A stretch of 64,000 nucleotides of DNA from RPRC01 sp034933285 (GCA_034933285.1 JAYFNT010000011.1:75491-139490); one strand, 5' to 3'; shown: positions 54,109 to 63,087, counted from the first letter of the stretch. Notes: generated from the letters alone by a model not told the origin. Numbers and translations: made by a program.

Positions 54109-54720
54109 TCAGTTCTGAATTTTCATTCTCCTGCGGCCAAACACGCCAAGGCCGACCAAACCTGCACCAAGGAGAACAATGGTCCCCGGCTCGGGAACCG
54201 GAGCGGTCGCGTTGCCCAGGTTGGTGATATAGGCATGCACAGTCGCTATGTTTCCAAAACCTATTTCGACACCTTCCTCGAAATCAATACTCACCCTGTT
54301 ACCGTCGGCAAGCGTCATGACGTCAGGAAGCGAAGAGTCATCCCAATTCAATGTGCCACCGGATATGACTCCGCCGATGGTTCCCCAGGTAGCGTCACCC
54401 TGGCCGGAGGCTGATATCAAGGGGCTGTCGAACGCCAAGGTAGCGGTAACATCAGCTGTGCCCCCGCCAAGGCCCGTTGCCCTCAAATAGAAAAAATCAA
54501 TCGCCCGGGTCTGCCCGTCAGCAAGCGTAAAGACATTGTTACCCAGCCCGTAGACAAGTCCCGCTTGCAGGCTTGTCCAACCTGAGGGACTGACATTGCT
54601 CAAGGTAACGCTCGACAAAGGCGCTGTTGCAACATTGAAATTTACCGGCGTTGCGCCGACCGCGCCGGCGAACCAGACAACCATTGCCAGAGCGCACAGA
54701 GATACAGAAATTTTTTTCAT
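54109..54720 (-). CDS. PEP-CTERM sorting-signal protein
   Basis: 203 residues. It has a signal peptide (about 1-23) and a beta-rich extracellular body. The C-terminal sorting signal is VPEPGTIVLLGAGLVGLG followed by RRRMK, the PEP motif, membrane helix and basic tail recognised by exosortase. The mature protein is probably released at the outer surface or into the matrix. A sigma-54 promoter precedes it, in line with PrsR control. The body has no assigned function. No exosortase gene lies in this window. Confidence 0.93.
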   Translation of the reverse strand: MKKISVSLCALAMVVWFAGAVGATPVNFNVATAPLSSVTLSNVSPSGWTSLQAGLVYGLGNNVFTLADGQTRAIDFFYLRATGLGGGTADVTATLAFDSPLISASGQGDATWGTIGGVISGGTLNWDDSSLPDVMTLADGNRVSIDFEEGVEIGFGNIATVHAYITNLGNATAPVPEPGTIVLLGAGLVGLGVFGRRRMKIQN

Positions 54721-54794
54721 CTTATTCCCCCTTTGAAATTAGCTATCATGCATTTAAGCAGCGCACAGCAATAACTTATTATGGATTAACATTA

Positions 54795-54811
54795 AGCAAA
54801 AAAAATGCCAG
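54795..54811 (-). promoter_or_regulatory. Sigma-54 promoter of the PEP-CTERM gene
   Basis: On the minus strand: TGGCAT, a T-run, then TTGCTT. GG (54809-54808) and GC (54797-54796) are 12 bases apart. The predicted transcript starts near 54785 and leaves a leader of about 65 bases. Confidence 0.8.
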
Positions 54812-54931
54812 TCCGGTAACTGGTCAATATCACGACACGAACAGCTTTGTTGACCCAATCCGATCCTTGACTGTAAATAATTTCGACAATTCTAAGGCAA
54901 TAGCTGGAAGGAATGTCTGAAAACCTATTAG

Positions 54932-55618
54932 CTACCAGAAATACCAACGGCCGGTGTTGACGACATAGGCACCGAGAGCGAGGTTGGTAATCGCATGGGC
55001 GATTATGCAGGATGAAAGGCTTCTTGTGCGATAGAGCAGGAGATTGTAAATTATACCGGCAAGAATTCCGGCAACGATCAGGTTATGCTCCAAACCGAAG
55101 AGCAGCGAAGCAATCAGGAAGGACGGCCAGGAAAAGCAGCCGATCGGAACACCAGTAAAGTCAGGCGCAATGAGGTAGCGAAGGAGAAACGACCGCCAGA
55201 ACAGTTCTTCCATTACCGGCACCACCAGCACGGCTCCAAATAGCCTGAAGGCAGTCATGATTGTCCTCACGGTTCCGTCAGCATAAATATTCGGATTGAA
55301 ACCGGCAGGATTCCCGATCGTTGCCCACGACGCATCAAGCCATATCCAGAAGGCGAACACTCCCAATCCTGCCGCTACGGCAGACACCAGGACTATCGGC
55401 CTGAACAAATCCTTACCCATTATTTCGGTATAGTTCCTCCGGAGAAGAAAAAGCATAAGAGCAACCGACAGTGCCTTGACCGGATAGAAACTTTGCAAAA
55501 GCAGTGGCGACAGGTTGACCATGCCCTTGCCCGCAAGAAAGCGAAGACCCTCTTCCAACCCGACGAAAGCCATGAAAAGTGCGAACGGAGCTACTCGGCA
55601 AAAGACTTTATTTTGCAT
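54932..55618 (-). CDS. CAAX-protease-like membrane protein, PEP-CTERM associated
   Basis: 228 residues, about seven membrane helices. The Abi/CAAX metalloprotease motifs are present: PVMEELFWRSFLLRY (EExxxR) and a His in LFGLEHN, then IIAHAITN. It resembles the CAAX-related family found with exosortase systems (TIGR03008-like). ATG 55618 has GGAGGG about seven bases upstream. Substrate unknown; processing of sorted proteins is inferred from context. Confidence 0.85.
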   Translation of the reverse strand: MQNKVFCRVAPFALFMAFVGLEEGLRFLAGKGMVNLSPLLLQSFYPVKALSVALMLFLLRRNYTEIMGKDLFRPIVLVSAVAAGLGVFAFWIWLDASWATIGNPAGFNPNIYADGTVRTIMTAFRLFGAVLVVPVMEELFWRSFLLRYLIAPDFTGVPIGCFSWPSFLIASLLFGLEHNLIVAGILAGIIYNLLLYRTRSLSSCIIAHAITNLALGAYVVNTGRWYFW

Positions 55619-55649
55619 TCATAACCCTCCAATGAACAGCTACCGGCAC

Positions 55650-55684
55650 CTGGTCCCTGATCTCTGGCCTCTGTCCTCTGGTGG
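55650..55684 (+). repeat. Five CTG-led heptamers
   Basis: CTGGTCC, CTGATCT, CTGGCCT, CTGTCCT, CTGGTGG in exact register. Only the CT arm is obvious. It lies in the 310-base gap 55619-55928 between the CAAX gene and the GAF/HD-GYP gene. Confidence 0.85.
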
Positions 55685-55857
55685 GAGTTATACCGGATTC
55701 CCGCATCAGGTTCAATTGGAATGGCGCAATAACAAATTAATTATTCCGCTAAATCAGCATCTCATGCCGTTGTAAAGCATTCCGACACGCATTGCCCATT
55801 CCCAGGCATTCATCCGGAAATCATCGACAATACACGTGAACTGCGGACATTTTCAGT

Positions 55858-55873
55858 CGGCACCATAATTGCT
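55858..55873 (+). promoter_or_regulatory. Sigma-54 promoter of the GAF/kinase/HD-GYP gene
   Basis: CGGCAC, five bases, TTGCT, with GG (55859-55860) and GC (55871-55872) 12 bases apart. The predicted start is near 55884. This excludes the upstream TTG (55869) as start codon and supports ATG 55929. Confidence 0.8.
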
Positions 55874-55928
55874 GCTTATTTATGCGTGTCAATTTTCCCG
55901 CTTTCCAGGACCGGAGGATATCAAGCGA

Positions 55929-58193
55929 ATGCAAGCCTTAGAAAAATGCCAGGCGTCTTCGGATCTTTGCGAGGAAAGGTATTCCCTGATAAAAGACCTT
56001 TCCGATGTCATCCTCGTTACCGACAACCTGAACGCCATCGGCAACATGATCCTCGACATCGTGGCGACCTATACCGGCGCAGGCAAGACATCCCTCATGT
56101 TTTTTAATGATCGCAGGGAGCTTTACATCCTTGCCTCAAGAGGTATCGATCTCGACATCGCCAAACGCTACAGGTCAAAACCTGGCGAAGGGATTGCCGG
56201 CACCGTGCTCAGGCTGCTGGAGCCGGTCCTGGTGGAAGATATCGATGCGGATGAAAAATTCAACGATATAAGAGTGGGAGATTACAGGACAAAGTCATTC
56301 ATATCCTGCCCCATCATGGGAAAGAAGAGGCTTCTGGGAATCCTCAATGCAAGCGACAAAAAAGATTCCACCCCTTTTTCCAAGGATGATTTCAGCCTGT
56401 TGCAGATCATCACGCATCATACCGCAATAGCCCTGGAAAATGCCCTTCTTATTGCAAAGCTGAAAGGAAACGCGGCTGAACTTGAAGACCTGAACCGCAA
56501 ACTGATGGAATCAGACCTGGTTAAAACCGAGTTTCTGACCAGAATATCCCACGAACTGCGTACACCCCTGAATTCCGTCAAGGGTTCCGTGTATCTTCTG
56601 GAACAATCGGAAAAACTCACCAGGGGTGAGCAGAAAGAATTCTTCTCCATAATCGCGCGGGAAACGGACAAACTTACCGCAATCGTCGAAAATCAATTGG
56701 ACTTCCTCGCATTCGAAGATGAAATGAGGAGCATCAAGAAGACGGTAGTCAGCATGGACGACATCCTTGCCGAGGTCTCATGCTCGAGATCACTCAACAA
56801 GAGGCTCGAACGCCAGGGGCAGACTCTCATTATTGAAGCGGCGAACGTAACATCCGACGTAGTTTGCGACAAGATAAAAGTGGCACAGATGCTGTTGAAT
56901 CTTATCGAAGGGTTGTCCGCCGCCCTCGACAGGGGCGTGAACTTCAGGATATCCATCACGGACAACGACCACATCAAGCTTACCCTCCATGTGGACACCC
57001 CGTTGACTGACAACATCCGTTCGGTCTTCTCCCAGCCGGATTACCCGTTTCGGGAGGAAGGGCGGGATGACAAGCTGAAGATATACCTGGCAAGGAAGGT
57101 AGCTGATGCACATGGCTGGGAGCTGTCTCTGGGGGAAGGAATCAAAGCGTTCACCCTGATTCTCACCATACCCAAGAGCAGACGGCAGAAGATAGATACC
57201 GCGGTAGGAAGGAGCGTGGATCTATTCCTTGAATTCATTGCCGATCTCCTGGGCATTGACACCTGCTCAATCTTGTTGAGTGACGGCATTACAGGCGAAC
57301 TGAGGATCCAGAGCGCAATGGGATTGTCTGACGATATAGTCAAGCGGACCCGCATCAAACCGGGAGACCAGATCAGCGGCTGGGTAGCCCTTGAAGGAAA
57401 GCCTCTGCTGATAGAAAACATTGAAAAGGATACACGATTTTCCAGACTCAACATTCCACAGTACAATACGAAATCACTGCTGTCCGTACCCCTCAAGATA
57501 GGCGACAAGGTTGTTGGCGTACTGAACCTCAACAACAAAAAGACTGCAGAGCCATTCAACATGCAGGATCTTTCCGTGGCGGACATTCTCGGCGCCCGGG
57601 TTTCCAGGCTTCTGGAAAGACTGAACAGCGATGAAAACTGGGAGGAAGGTTACCGCGAGTTCACATCTTCATTTGACAAGCTGCTTCAGGCAGGGAAGAG
57701 ATACCACAAGAAAGCCGGCCAGTTTAGGGATTTGATCGGAAAAATAATGGACATGCTTGAAACTACTGGGGAAGAGAGACGCCTGGCAGTTTATGCGGCG
57801 TCTGTATACGACCTGGGACTCATGCTGACGGATGATGCGGTGTTTCACAAGAAGGAGCTTGAACCGTCGGAATTCGCATCATTGAGGGTCCATCCTTTTA
57901 CGACCATAGAACTTTTGAACGGTTTCGAGTTTTCCCACGAAGTAAGAAAAGCGATCCTCCATCACCATGAAAAATTCGACGGCACCGGATATCCCGATGG
58001 TCTTGCCGGTAAGAACATACCGATCATATCGAGGGTCCTGTCAGTAGTGGACGGTTACTGTTCCATGGTGTCGAAAAGGCCGCACCGGGATGAATTATCC
58101 ACGGAAAATGCCTTAGCCGAAATAAGGAAGAACTCAGGGACATGGTACGATCCCGCAATAGTTGTCGCGCTTGAAAAGGCGCTCGGCAGCTGA
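55929..58193 (+). CDS. GAF - degenerate histidine kinase - GAF - degenerate HD-GYP fusion
   Basis: 754 residues in four parts: GAF (about 15-165), HisKA with His208 in RISHELRTPL and a HATPase-like region (to about 420), a second GAF (about 430-580), and an HD-GYP-like domain (about 640-754). The ATPase region lacks the glycine-rich nucleotide boxes (no GxGLG motif). The HD-GYP domain keeps HHHEKFDGTGYPDG and VDGYCSM but reads Tyr627-Asp628 where HD is expected. It may therefore be a signal receptor or adaptor rather than an active kinase or c-di-GMP phosphodiesterase. It is convergent with prsR and driven by a sigma-54 promoter. Confidence 0.85.
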   Translation: MQALEKCQASSDLCEERYSLIKDLSDVILVTDNLNAIGNMILDIVATYTGAGKTSLMFFNDRRELYILASRGIDLDIAKRYRSKPGEGIAGTVLRLLEPVLVEDIDADEKFNDIRVGDYRTKSFISCPIMGKKRLLGILNASDKKDSTPFSKDDFSLLQIITHHTAIALENALLIAKLKGNAAELEDLNRKLMESDLVKTEFLTRISHELRTPLNSVKGSVYLLEQSEKLTRGEQKEFFSIIARETDKLTAIVENQLDFLAFEDEMRSIKKTVVSMDDILAEVSCSRSLNKRLERQGQTLIIEAANVTSDVVCDKIKVAQMLLNLIEGLSAALDRGVNFRISITDNDHIKLTLHVDTPLTDNIRSVFSQPDYPFREEGRDDKLKIYLARKVADAHGWELSLGEGIKAFTLILTIPKSRRQKIDTAVGRSVDLFLEFIADLLGIDTCSILLSDGITGELRIQSAMGLSDDIVKRTRIKPGDQISGWVALEGKPLLIENIEKDTRFSRLNIPQYNTKSLLSVPLKIGDKVVGVLNLNNKKTAEPFNMQDLSVADILGARVSRLLERLNSDENWEEGYREFTSSFDKLLQAGKRYHKKAGQFRDLIGKIMDMLETTGEERRLAVYAASVYDLGLMLTDDAVFHKKELEPSEFASLRVHPFTTIELLNGFEFSHEVRKAILHHHEKFDGTGYPDGLAGKNIPIISRVLSVVDGYCSMVSKRPHRDELSTENALAEIRKNSGTWYDPAIVVALEKALGS

Positions 58194-58209
58194 TCACTGA
58201 ACACCGCGT

Positions 58210-59577
58210 TCACGCATTCAACCCGTGCTTTTTCATAAGATCGTACAGCGTAGGCCTGCTCACACCCAAAACATCGGCTGCTTTGGCTATGTTGCCTTTC
58301 TGTTCCTTGATGGCAAGGGCAATCAGGTCTCGCTCCACCCTGTCCCGCGCGTCTCTCAGGGTTATTTTCTCATCGAACGGAACAGCGCAAGCGGAAGGAG
58401 CATCCTGGAACCCCAAGTCCTGTGGCTCAAGAAGCGGGGAATCAGTCATGATAACAGCTCTCTGAATCCTGTTTTCAAGCTCCCGCACGTTTCCCGGCCA
58501 GTCATGGGATACGAGCAGTTTCTCAGCCGCGCTGCTGAAGCCCCTTACCTTCCTGCTCGACCCGCCGCAGAACCTCTTGAGGAACAGGTTGGCCAACAGC
58601 ATTATGTCACTTCCGCGCTCGCGCAGCGGCGGAAGATGGATTGCTATCACCGAAGTCCGGTAGTAAAGGTCCTCGCGGAATGCCCCCTCACGTATGGCCT
58701 TTGCAATGTCCGTATTGGTGGCGGAAACCACTCGTGAATCCACGGGGATGTCCTCTCTCCCCCCCACTCTCTGGATCACCTTTTCCTGCAGGAAACGGAG
58801 AAGCTTCACCTGAAGACTCGCGGGAAGCTCCCCTATTTCATCGAGGAACAAGGTCCCCTGATGGGCGTACTCGACCTTGCCCTGCTTCCTGGCGTGCGCG
58901 CCCGTAAACGCGCCTTTCTCGTAACCGAACAGTTCTGATTCAAGAAGGTTCTCAGGTATCGCTCCACAGTTGATGGGAATGAAGGGCCGATCATTGCGCA
59001 GGCTTAGCGCATGGATTGCCCTCGCCACCAGCTCCTTTCCCGTTCCGCTCTCCCCGGTAACAAAGACCGGAACGTCCGCTGTCGCAACCTTCCTTATAGT
59101 CGAAAACACCTGCTCCATCTGCGGGCACTGCCCGATCATGCCGCCGAATTGGGTAGCCTTCTGCTCCAGTGCGGCCTGCATCCGCCGGTTGTCGTCCTCT
59201 ATTGAGCGTATGTGGAACGATCTCTTGATGACGATCTTCAGCTCGTTGATATCTATGGGTTTCTGGTAAAAATCGCAAGCCCCTGTCTGAACCGCCCTGA
59301 GCGCGCTCGCCCTCTCTTCGTTGCCCGTCAACACGATCACCTTGACAGCCGGGTCAGTGCTAAGCATTTCCTCAAGGCATCTGAACCCTTCTTCCGTGCC
59401 CGCGGCATCAGGCGGGAGTCCCAGGTCCAGCGTTACGACTTTTGGTCTGTATTTGTGGAAAGCAGCCAAAGCCTCCTTGCCGTCCCCCGCGGCCAATACA
59501 TCGTAATCCTTCGTCAGCCCCCATTTGAGCTGTTTGCGTATCTCTTCGGTGTCATCGACTATGAGGATTTTTTCCAT
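58210..59577 (-). CDS. prsR: PEP-CTERM system sigma-54 response regulator
   Basis: 455 residues. The receiver domain has DTEEIR and the acceptor Asp in TLDLGLPP. The AAA+ domain has Walker A GESGTGKE, the sigma-54 loop GAFTGA and LFLDEIGE. The Fis-type helix-turn-helix is NIAKAADVLGVSRPTLYDL. It matches PrsR, which activates genes for PEP-CTERM proteins and matrix in exosortase bacteria. AGGAG lies five bases before ATG 59577. It is downstream of prsK on the same strand, as usual. Candidate targets are the two sigma-54 promoters nearby. Confidence 0.93.
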   Translation of the reverse strand: MEKILIVDDTEEIRKQLKWGLTKDYDVLAAGDGKEALAAFHKYRPKVVTLDLGLPPDAAGTEEGFRCLEEMLSTDPAVKVIVLTGNEERASALRAVQTGACDFYQKPIDINELKIVIKRSFHIRSIEDDNRRMQAALEQKATQFGGMIGQCPQMEQVFSTIRKVATADVPVFVTGESGTGKELVARAIHALSLRNDRPFIPINCGAIPENLLESELFGYEKGAFTGAHARKQGKVEYAHQGTLFLDEIGELPASLQVKLLRFLQEKVIQRVGGREDIPVDSRVVSATNTDIAKAIREGAFREDLYYRTSVIAIHLPPLRERGSDIMLLANLFLKRFCGGSSRKVRGFSSAAEKLLVSHDWPGNVRELENRIQRAVIMTDSPLLEPQDLGFQDAPSACAVPFDEKITLRDARDRVERDLIALAIKEQKGNIAKAADVLGVSRPTLYDLMKKHGLNA

Positions 59578-59587
59578 TTACGCTCCT

Positions 59588-59721
59588 GTTAGACAGTTGA
59601 ACAGTTGATCGACAAAAGGCTGATCAGTCGATAGTGGACAAGTGAACTGTGACTGTAATCACACGGAATTTTCCAATGGCTCCTGGTCACTGGTCACTGT
59701 TCAACTGGTCCACTGTCCACT
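59588..59721 (+). repeat. Heptamer/octamer foldback element between prsK and prsR
   Basis: The AG arm (59588-59655) has ACAGTTGA words and GTGGACA. A spacer follows. The CT arm (59680-59721) is CTGGTCA, CTGGTCA, CTGTTCA, then CTGTCCA. CAGTTGAACAGT in the left arm and ACTGTTCAACTG in the right are complementary over 12 bases. The prsK stop codon (59694-59696) is in the CT arm. Confidence 0.85.
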
Positions 59722-61760
59722 TTCGGCAGCCTGACCGTAAAAACCGATCCCTTTCCGGCTTCACTGGCCACCTCTATCTTCCCACCATGGGCCTCGGCTA
59801 TCTGCCTGCACTGGTAAAGGCCGATACCAAGACCTTTTGACTTGGTGGTGCGGAATGGCTTAAACAGGTCATTCCTGATAAAATCCTGGGTCATGCCGCA
59901 TCCCTTGTCAATGACCCGGACATAAACCATCGTATCAGTTCCCACAATTACCGAGACCCCGGGCTTGTCTCCGGAAGCCTCCACCGCATTCAGCATCAGA
60001 TTCAACAGCAGTTTGCGCATTTCCTCCCGGTCAATTTCAGCATATGCAGCTTCCCCAGAGACCGTTATTTCTTCAGCATTCACCATTTCGGCCGTAGCTG
60101 AAGCCAGCTCAAGGAGATCCGCGCTCTGCAGCTGTAAAGAAGGCTTTTCATTCAACTTCTTCAGTTTTGCGATCAATCCCTTCATCTTGTCCACCGTACC
60201 TTCCAGCGACTGGAACATGTCTTTTCGGAATTCCGGATTGTCGATGTGCTCACGTGCGTTATCGACGACCATCGCCAGAGCGGATACCAGGTTTTTCAGA
60301 TCATGGAGCACAAAAGCCGAAATTCTGCCGACTGCCTCCATTTCTCTGGCCCGGGAGAGTTCGTCCGTGAGCCGGAGGTTGAGAACGGCTGAAGATGCCT
60401 GCCTGGCAAGAGTCTTCATCAAGTCGTAATCTTCATAATAATAAGCTTCGTCTTTGTTGAAAGGTCTGCCGAGAAGGATGAATCCTTCCAGTCGATCATC
60501 GTGGAACAGGGGTACCGCGAAAATGATGGAAAATCTGTGGAAGTATTCACTTTGAGGCCCATTTGTCGAGGGCATGTCCTCAGCAATATGAATGACCCAT
60601 TTGCGCTGGCTTATCAGCTGCAGCAGGTCATCATCACCAGAGAACAGCAAAGGTGAAAAATCCATCTGCAGAACCGCGACGTTTTGATATGAGGCCCGAT
60701 CACCATCATTCAGGTACAATGCTCCGCATCCCATGCCGAAGATTTCGCAGAAGCCGCTGATGACGGCCCGCAAAAGATCGTCCCGGGACCTGGCTGCCGC
60801 CAGCCCGTCGGTGAACTGGAGCCATTGGGTTCGATAATCGTATTTCTGCCGGTAGAAGTTCTTGTGCAGGTAGACTCTCATTTTCCGCTTGACCGTCTCG
60901 GACAGGAGCACGAGCATGAGGCCTACGCCGGCAAGAATGGCCAGAGCTATCATCAGATTGTGCTGGAAGGAATCCCCGAAATACCTCATTCCCTCACCCA
61001 TCAGACCTACTCCGACCAGATACAAACCGATAATGAGCAGTACTACCGACCGGAAAGCCATCTGCTGGGAAATGTAAAGCCAGGAACCGCTCTTCCTCCA
61101 GAAACGGGAAAAAGCCATCATGCCCGCCCCTGCAATGAAAACCACCGACCTTACCGGGACAAGGTTCATGTTTATGCTTCGGTACAGCAAGCCCTGGCTG
61201 TAATAGAAGATCATAACTCCCAGCAGGGCGGCAGCTCCCAATACCTCGAATTTTATCCGCCAGCGGACTTCACGTGATGCATTCCTCAGAGTAGATTCCA
61301 GATTTACCAGGCCGACAACCAGAAAAGCCAGCATGGCCACATAGAAGGCAAAGGAAATGCCATTCAGGAACAGCATCCGTTCGGCCGCGAAATCCGGAGA
61401 ATAAAAGAAAGGTTTGCGCAACCCGGCAAGGGCTGCCACAGGCATGAAAACCGACAGTGCAACCAGAATCTTCTGTACACGTGAAACCCCGCCCGGCAAA
61501 CCGCGATGCGCATATGCGGTTATGCCGAACAGCCAGATAAAAGGGAAAAAACCTTCCGCCAGCAGCGCATATTCTTTCCAGTACATGAAGCCGTCAGGAT
61601 TGAGCAATGTCTGAAGGTCGAAGAACTCGAGCAATGCCAGGTCCGCCATAGCCAGGGCAAGGAGAAGAGAGGGCAGAATCCTGTCAATTCTCGTGAAAAT
61701 GGACACGATATAGACAACTGCAAAAGCAATGGCAAAAGATGAAAGAATGGTCTGGATCAT
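59694..61760 (-). CDS. prsK: PEP-CTERM system membrane histidine kinase
   Basis: 688 residues. About eight membrane helices fill the first 295 residues, then a GAF domain (about 325-460), HisKA with His486 in FVLHDLKNLVSAL and a HATPase domain (DKGCGMT, KGLGIGLYQC). The unusual HDLKN H-box and the membrane-helix/GAF order are those of PrsK. It is predicted to phosphorylate PrsR. The last residues (SGPVEQ) and the stop codon are encoded by a heptamer tract. ATG 61760 has only a weak ribosome binding site. Confidence 0.93.
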   Translation of the reverse strand: MIQTILSSFAIAFAVVYIVSIFTRIDRILPSLLLALAMADLALLEFFDLQTLLNPDGFMYWKEYALLAEGFFPFIWLFGITAYAHRGLPGGVSRVQKILVALSVFMPVAALAGLRKPFFYSPDFAAERMLFLNGISFAFYVAMLAFLVVGLVNLESTLRNASREVRWRIKFEVLGAAALLGVMIFYYSQGLLYRSINMNLVPVRSVVFIAGAGMMAFSRFWRKSGSWLYISQQMAFRSVVLLIIGLYLVGVGLMGEGMRYFGDSFQHNLMIALAILAGVGLMLVLLSETVKRKMRVYLHKNFYRQKYDYRTQWLQFTDGLAAARSRDDLLRAVISGFCEIFGMGCGALYLNDGDRASYQNVAVLQMDFSPLLFSGDDDLLQLISQRKWVIHIAEDMPSTNGPQSEYFHRFSIIFAVPLFHDDRLEGFILLGRPFNKDEAYYYEDYDLMKTLARQASSAVLNLRLTDELSRAREMEAVGRISAFVLHDLKNLVSALAMVVDNAREHIDNPEFRKDMFQSLEGTVDKMKGLIAKLKKLNEKPSLQLQSADLLELASATAEMVNAEEITVSGEAAYAEIDREEMRKLLLNLMLNAVEASGDKPGVSVIVGTDTMVYVRVIDKGCGMTQDFIRNDLFKPFRTTKSKGLGIGLYQCRQIAEAHGGKIEVASEAGKGSVFTVRLPKVDSGPVEQ

Positions 61761-61768
61761 ATCTTTTT

Positions 61769-61857
61769 AGCGTACAGCGTAAAGTGGACAGTGGAGACAA
61801 CGACAGTAGACAGAAAGATTTCTTCCTGTTTTCCGTCCTCTGGTCTCTGGTCTCTGG
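61769..61857 (+). repeat. Heptamer foldback element upstream of prsK
   Basis: The AG arm (61769-61817) has AGCGTAC, AGCGTAA, AGTGGAC, AGTGGAG words. A 16-base spacer follows, then the CT arm CGTCCTC, TGGTCTC, TGGTCTC (61834-61857) in register. It separates prsK from the divergent crp/fnr gene. Confidence 0.85.
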
Positions 61858-61987
61858 ATTGCATCATACAGGATATTATTAACAGACTCAATGAGCAGAA
61901 GCAAAAAAACTGAACGCGGCAATAGGCCGAAGGACAAATCGGCCAAAGCAATGGCAATTACTCATGGAATGATTTATGCATTTTAAA

Positions 61988-62001
61988 TGATCTGCATCAC
62001 A
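61988..62001. promoter_or_regulatory. Candidate Crp/Fnr site in the prsK-crp gap
   Basis: TGATCTGCATCACA matches the TGA-N6-TCA core of Crp/Fnr boxes. The gap 61761-62349 otherwise holds the heptamer element and a weak sigma-70 promoter (TTGACG 62294, 17 bases, AATAAA 62317) before the regulator gene. No gene is visible in it. Confidence 0.4.
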
Positions 62002-62349
62002 TTTCAGACGGTTTTATTTGGCAAAAACCGGCCGGATCGCGTAAAAACCGCTGTAAGAAACCCCGATTGTTAATTAGTTTCCATCCGGAAACCCCGGATT
62101 GACGCTAATGCAGTTTTCAGATCGGAAAAAGGGGATTTTGCGTCCTGGCAAGGAAATCAAGGGGTTGCGCGGAGGTATACTGTAGTATGTCGCACAAGCA
62201 AGCCCGCTGATTGACACAGCCCGGGCGGAAAAGCACCCTTTCCGGATGAAAACAAATCATAGGACAAAAAGTGGATTGTTTTATTGGAGTATTTTGACGT
62301 ATTGTGTTCCAGAAAGAATAAAGGTTTCAGCATTTTGCCGGAGGGAACC

Positions 62350-63087
62350 ATGGTCTGGAAAATTGACAGGAATCAGCCGGGCGGGAAAAACATCATCAGC
62401 AACATACCTTTCTTCTCCGATCTTTCCTTAGACGAGACGGATTGCATTGACAGGGTTCTGATCAAAAGACGATTTCAGAAGGACCAGATCGTGCTTTCCG
62501 AAGAGGATACGTCCTCATACATGTACCTGGTTTATGCCGGGAAAGTACGGGTGGTGAAACTTAATGATGATGGCCGGGAGCAGATCATAACCATCCACAA
62601 GAAGGGGGATTTTTTCGGCGAAATGTCCCTCCTCGACGGCAAAACCCAGCCTGCCACCGTTATAGCCCATGAGGAGGCGCTGATCGGCCTGCTGCACAAA
62701 AACGACTTTGAGCACCACCTAATGACTCATGAAGGGATAAGACGAAAGATAGTTGACCTTCTCTGCCTTCGACTGAGGGACGCATGGATGATGGTCAAGC
62801 TGTTGAGCTTCGACTGCGCTGAACACCGGGTCATGATCGTTCTCGATCGCCTGCATGAGCTTTACGGGGTCAGGGACAACCGCGGCGTCATAATCAATTT
62901 GAGGATTAAGCACCAATTGATCGCAAGCTACGCTTCGGTATCCAGGGAAACAGCGACCAGGATATTGAACAGACTGCAGAAAGCAGGTGAAATCGAATTT
63001 CTTGACAACAAGACCTTTCTGTTGAAGGAAGCTTTCTTCAAAAGGGTCAGGGAAATACATTCAGACGTCAAATGCATTGAAATGTAA
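62350..63087 (+). CDS. Crp/Fnr-family transcriptional regulator
   Basis: 245 residues. The N-terminal cyclic-nucleotide-binding-like domain has GDFFGEMSLLDGKTQPATV. The C-terminal winged helix has recognition helix SYASVSRETATRILNRL. No N-terminal Cys cluster is present, so it is not an oxygen-sensing Fnr. GGAGG lies five bases before ATG 62350; a longer in-frame ATG at 62284 is less likely. Monocistronic, with a strong terminator. Targets unknown. Confidence 0.92.
   Translation: MVWKIDRNQPGGKNIISNIPFFSDLSLDETDCIDRVLIKRRFQKDQIVLSEEDTSSYMYLVYAGKVRVVKLNDDGREQIITIHKKGDFFGEMSLLDGKTQPATVIAHEEALIGLLHKNDFEHHLMTHEGIRRKIVDLLCLRLRDAWMMVKLLSFDCAEHRVMIVLDRLHELYGVRDNRGVIINLRIKHQLIASYASVSRETATRILNRLQKAGEIEFLDNKTFLLKEAFFKRVREIHSDVKCIEM

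Noticed and set aside
62030..62160. Possible sigma-54 promoters before the crp/fnr gene (TTGGCA, CTGGCA)
   Set aside because: No GC doublet lies 12 bases downstream of either GG.
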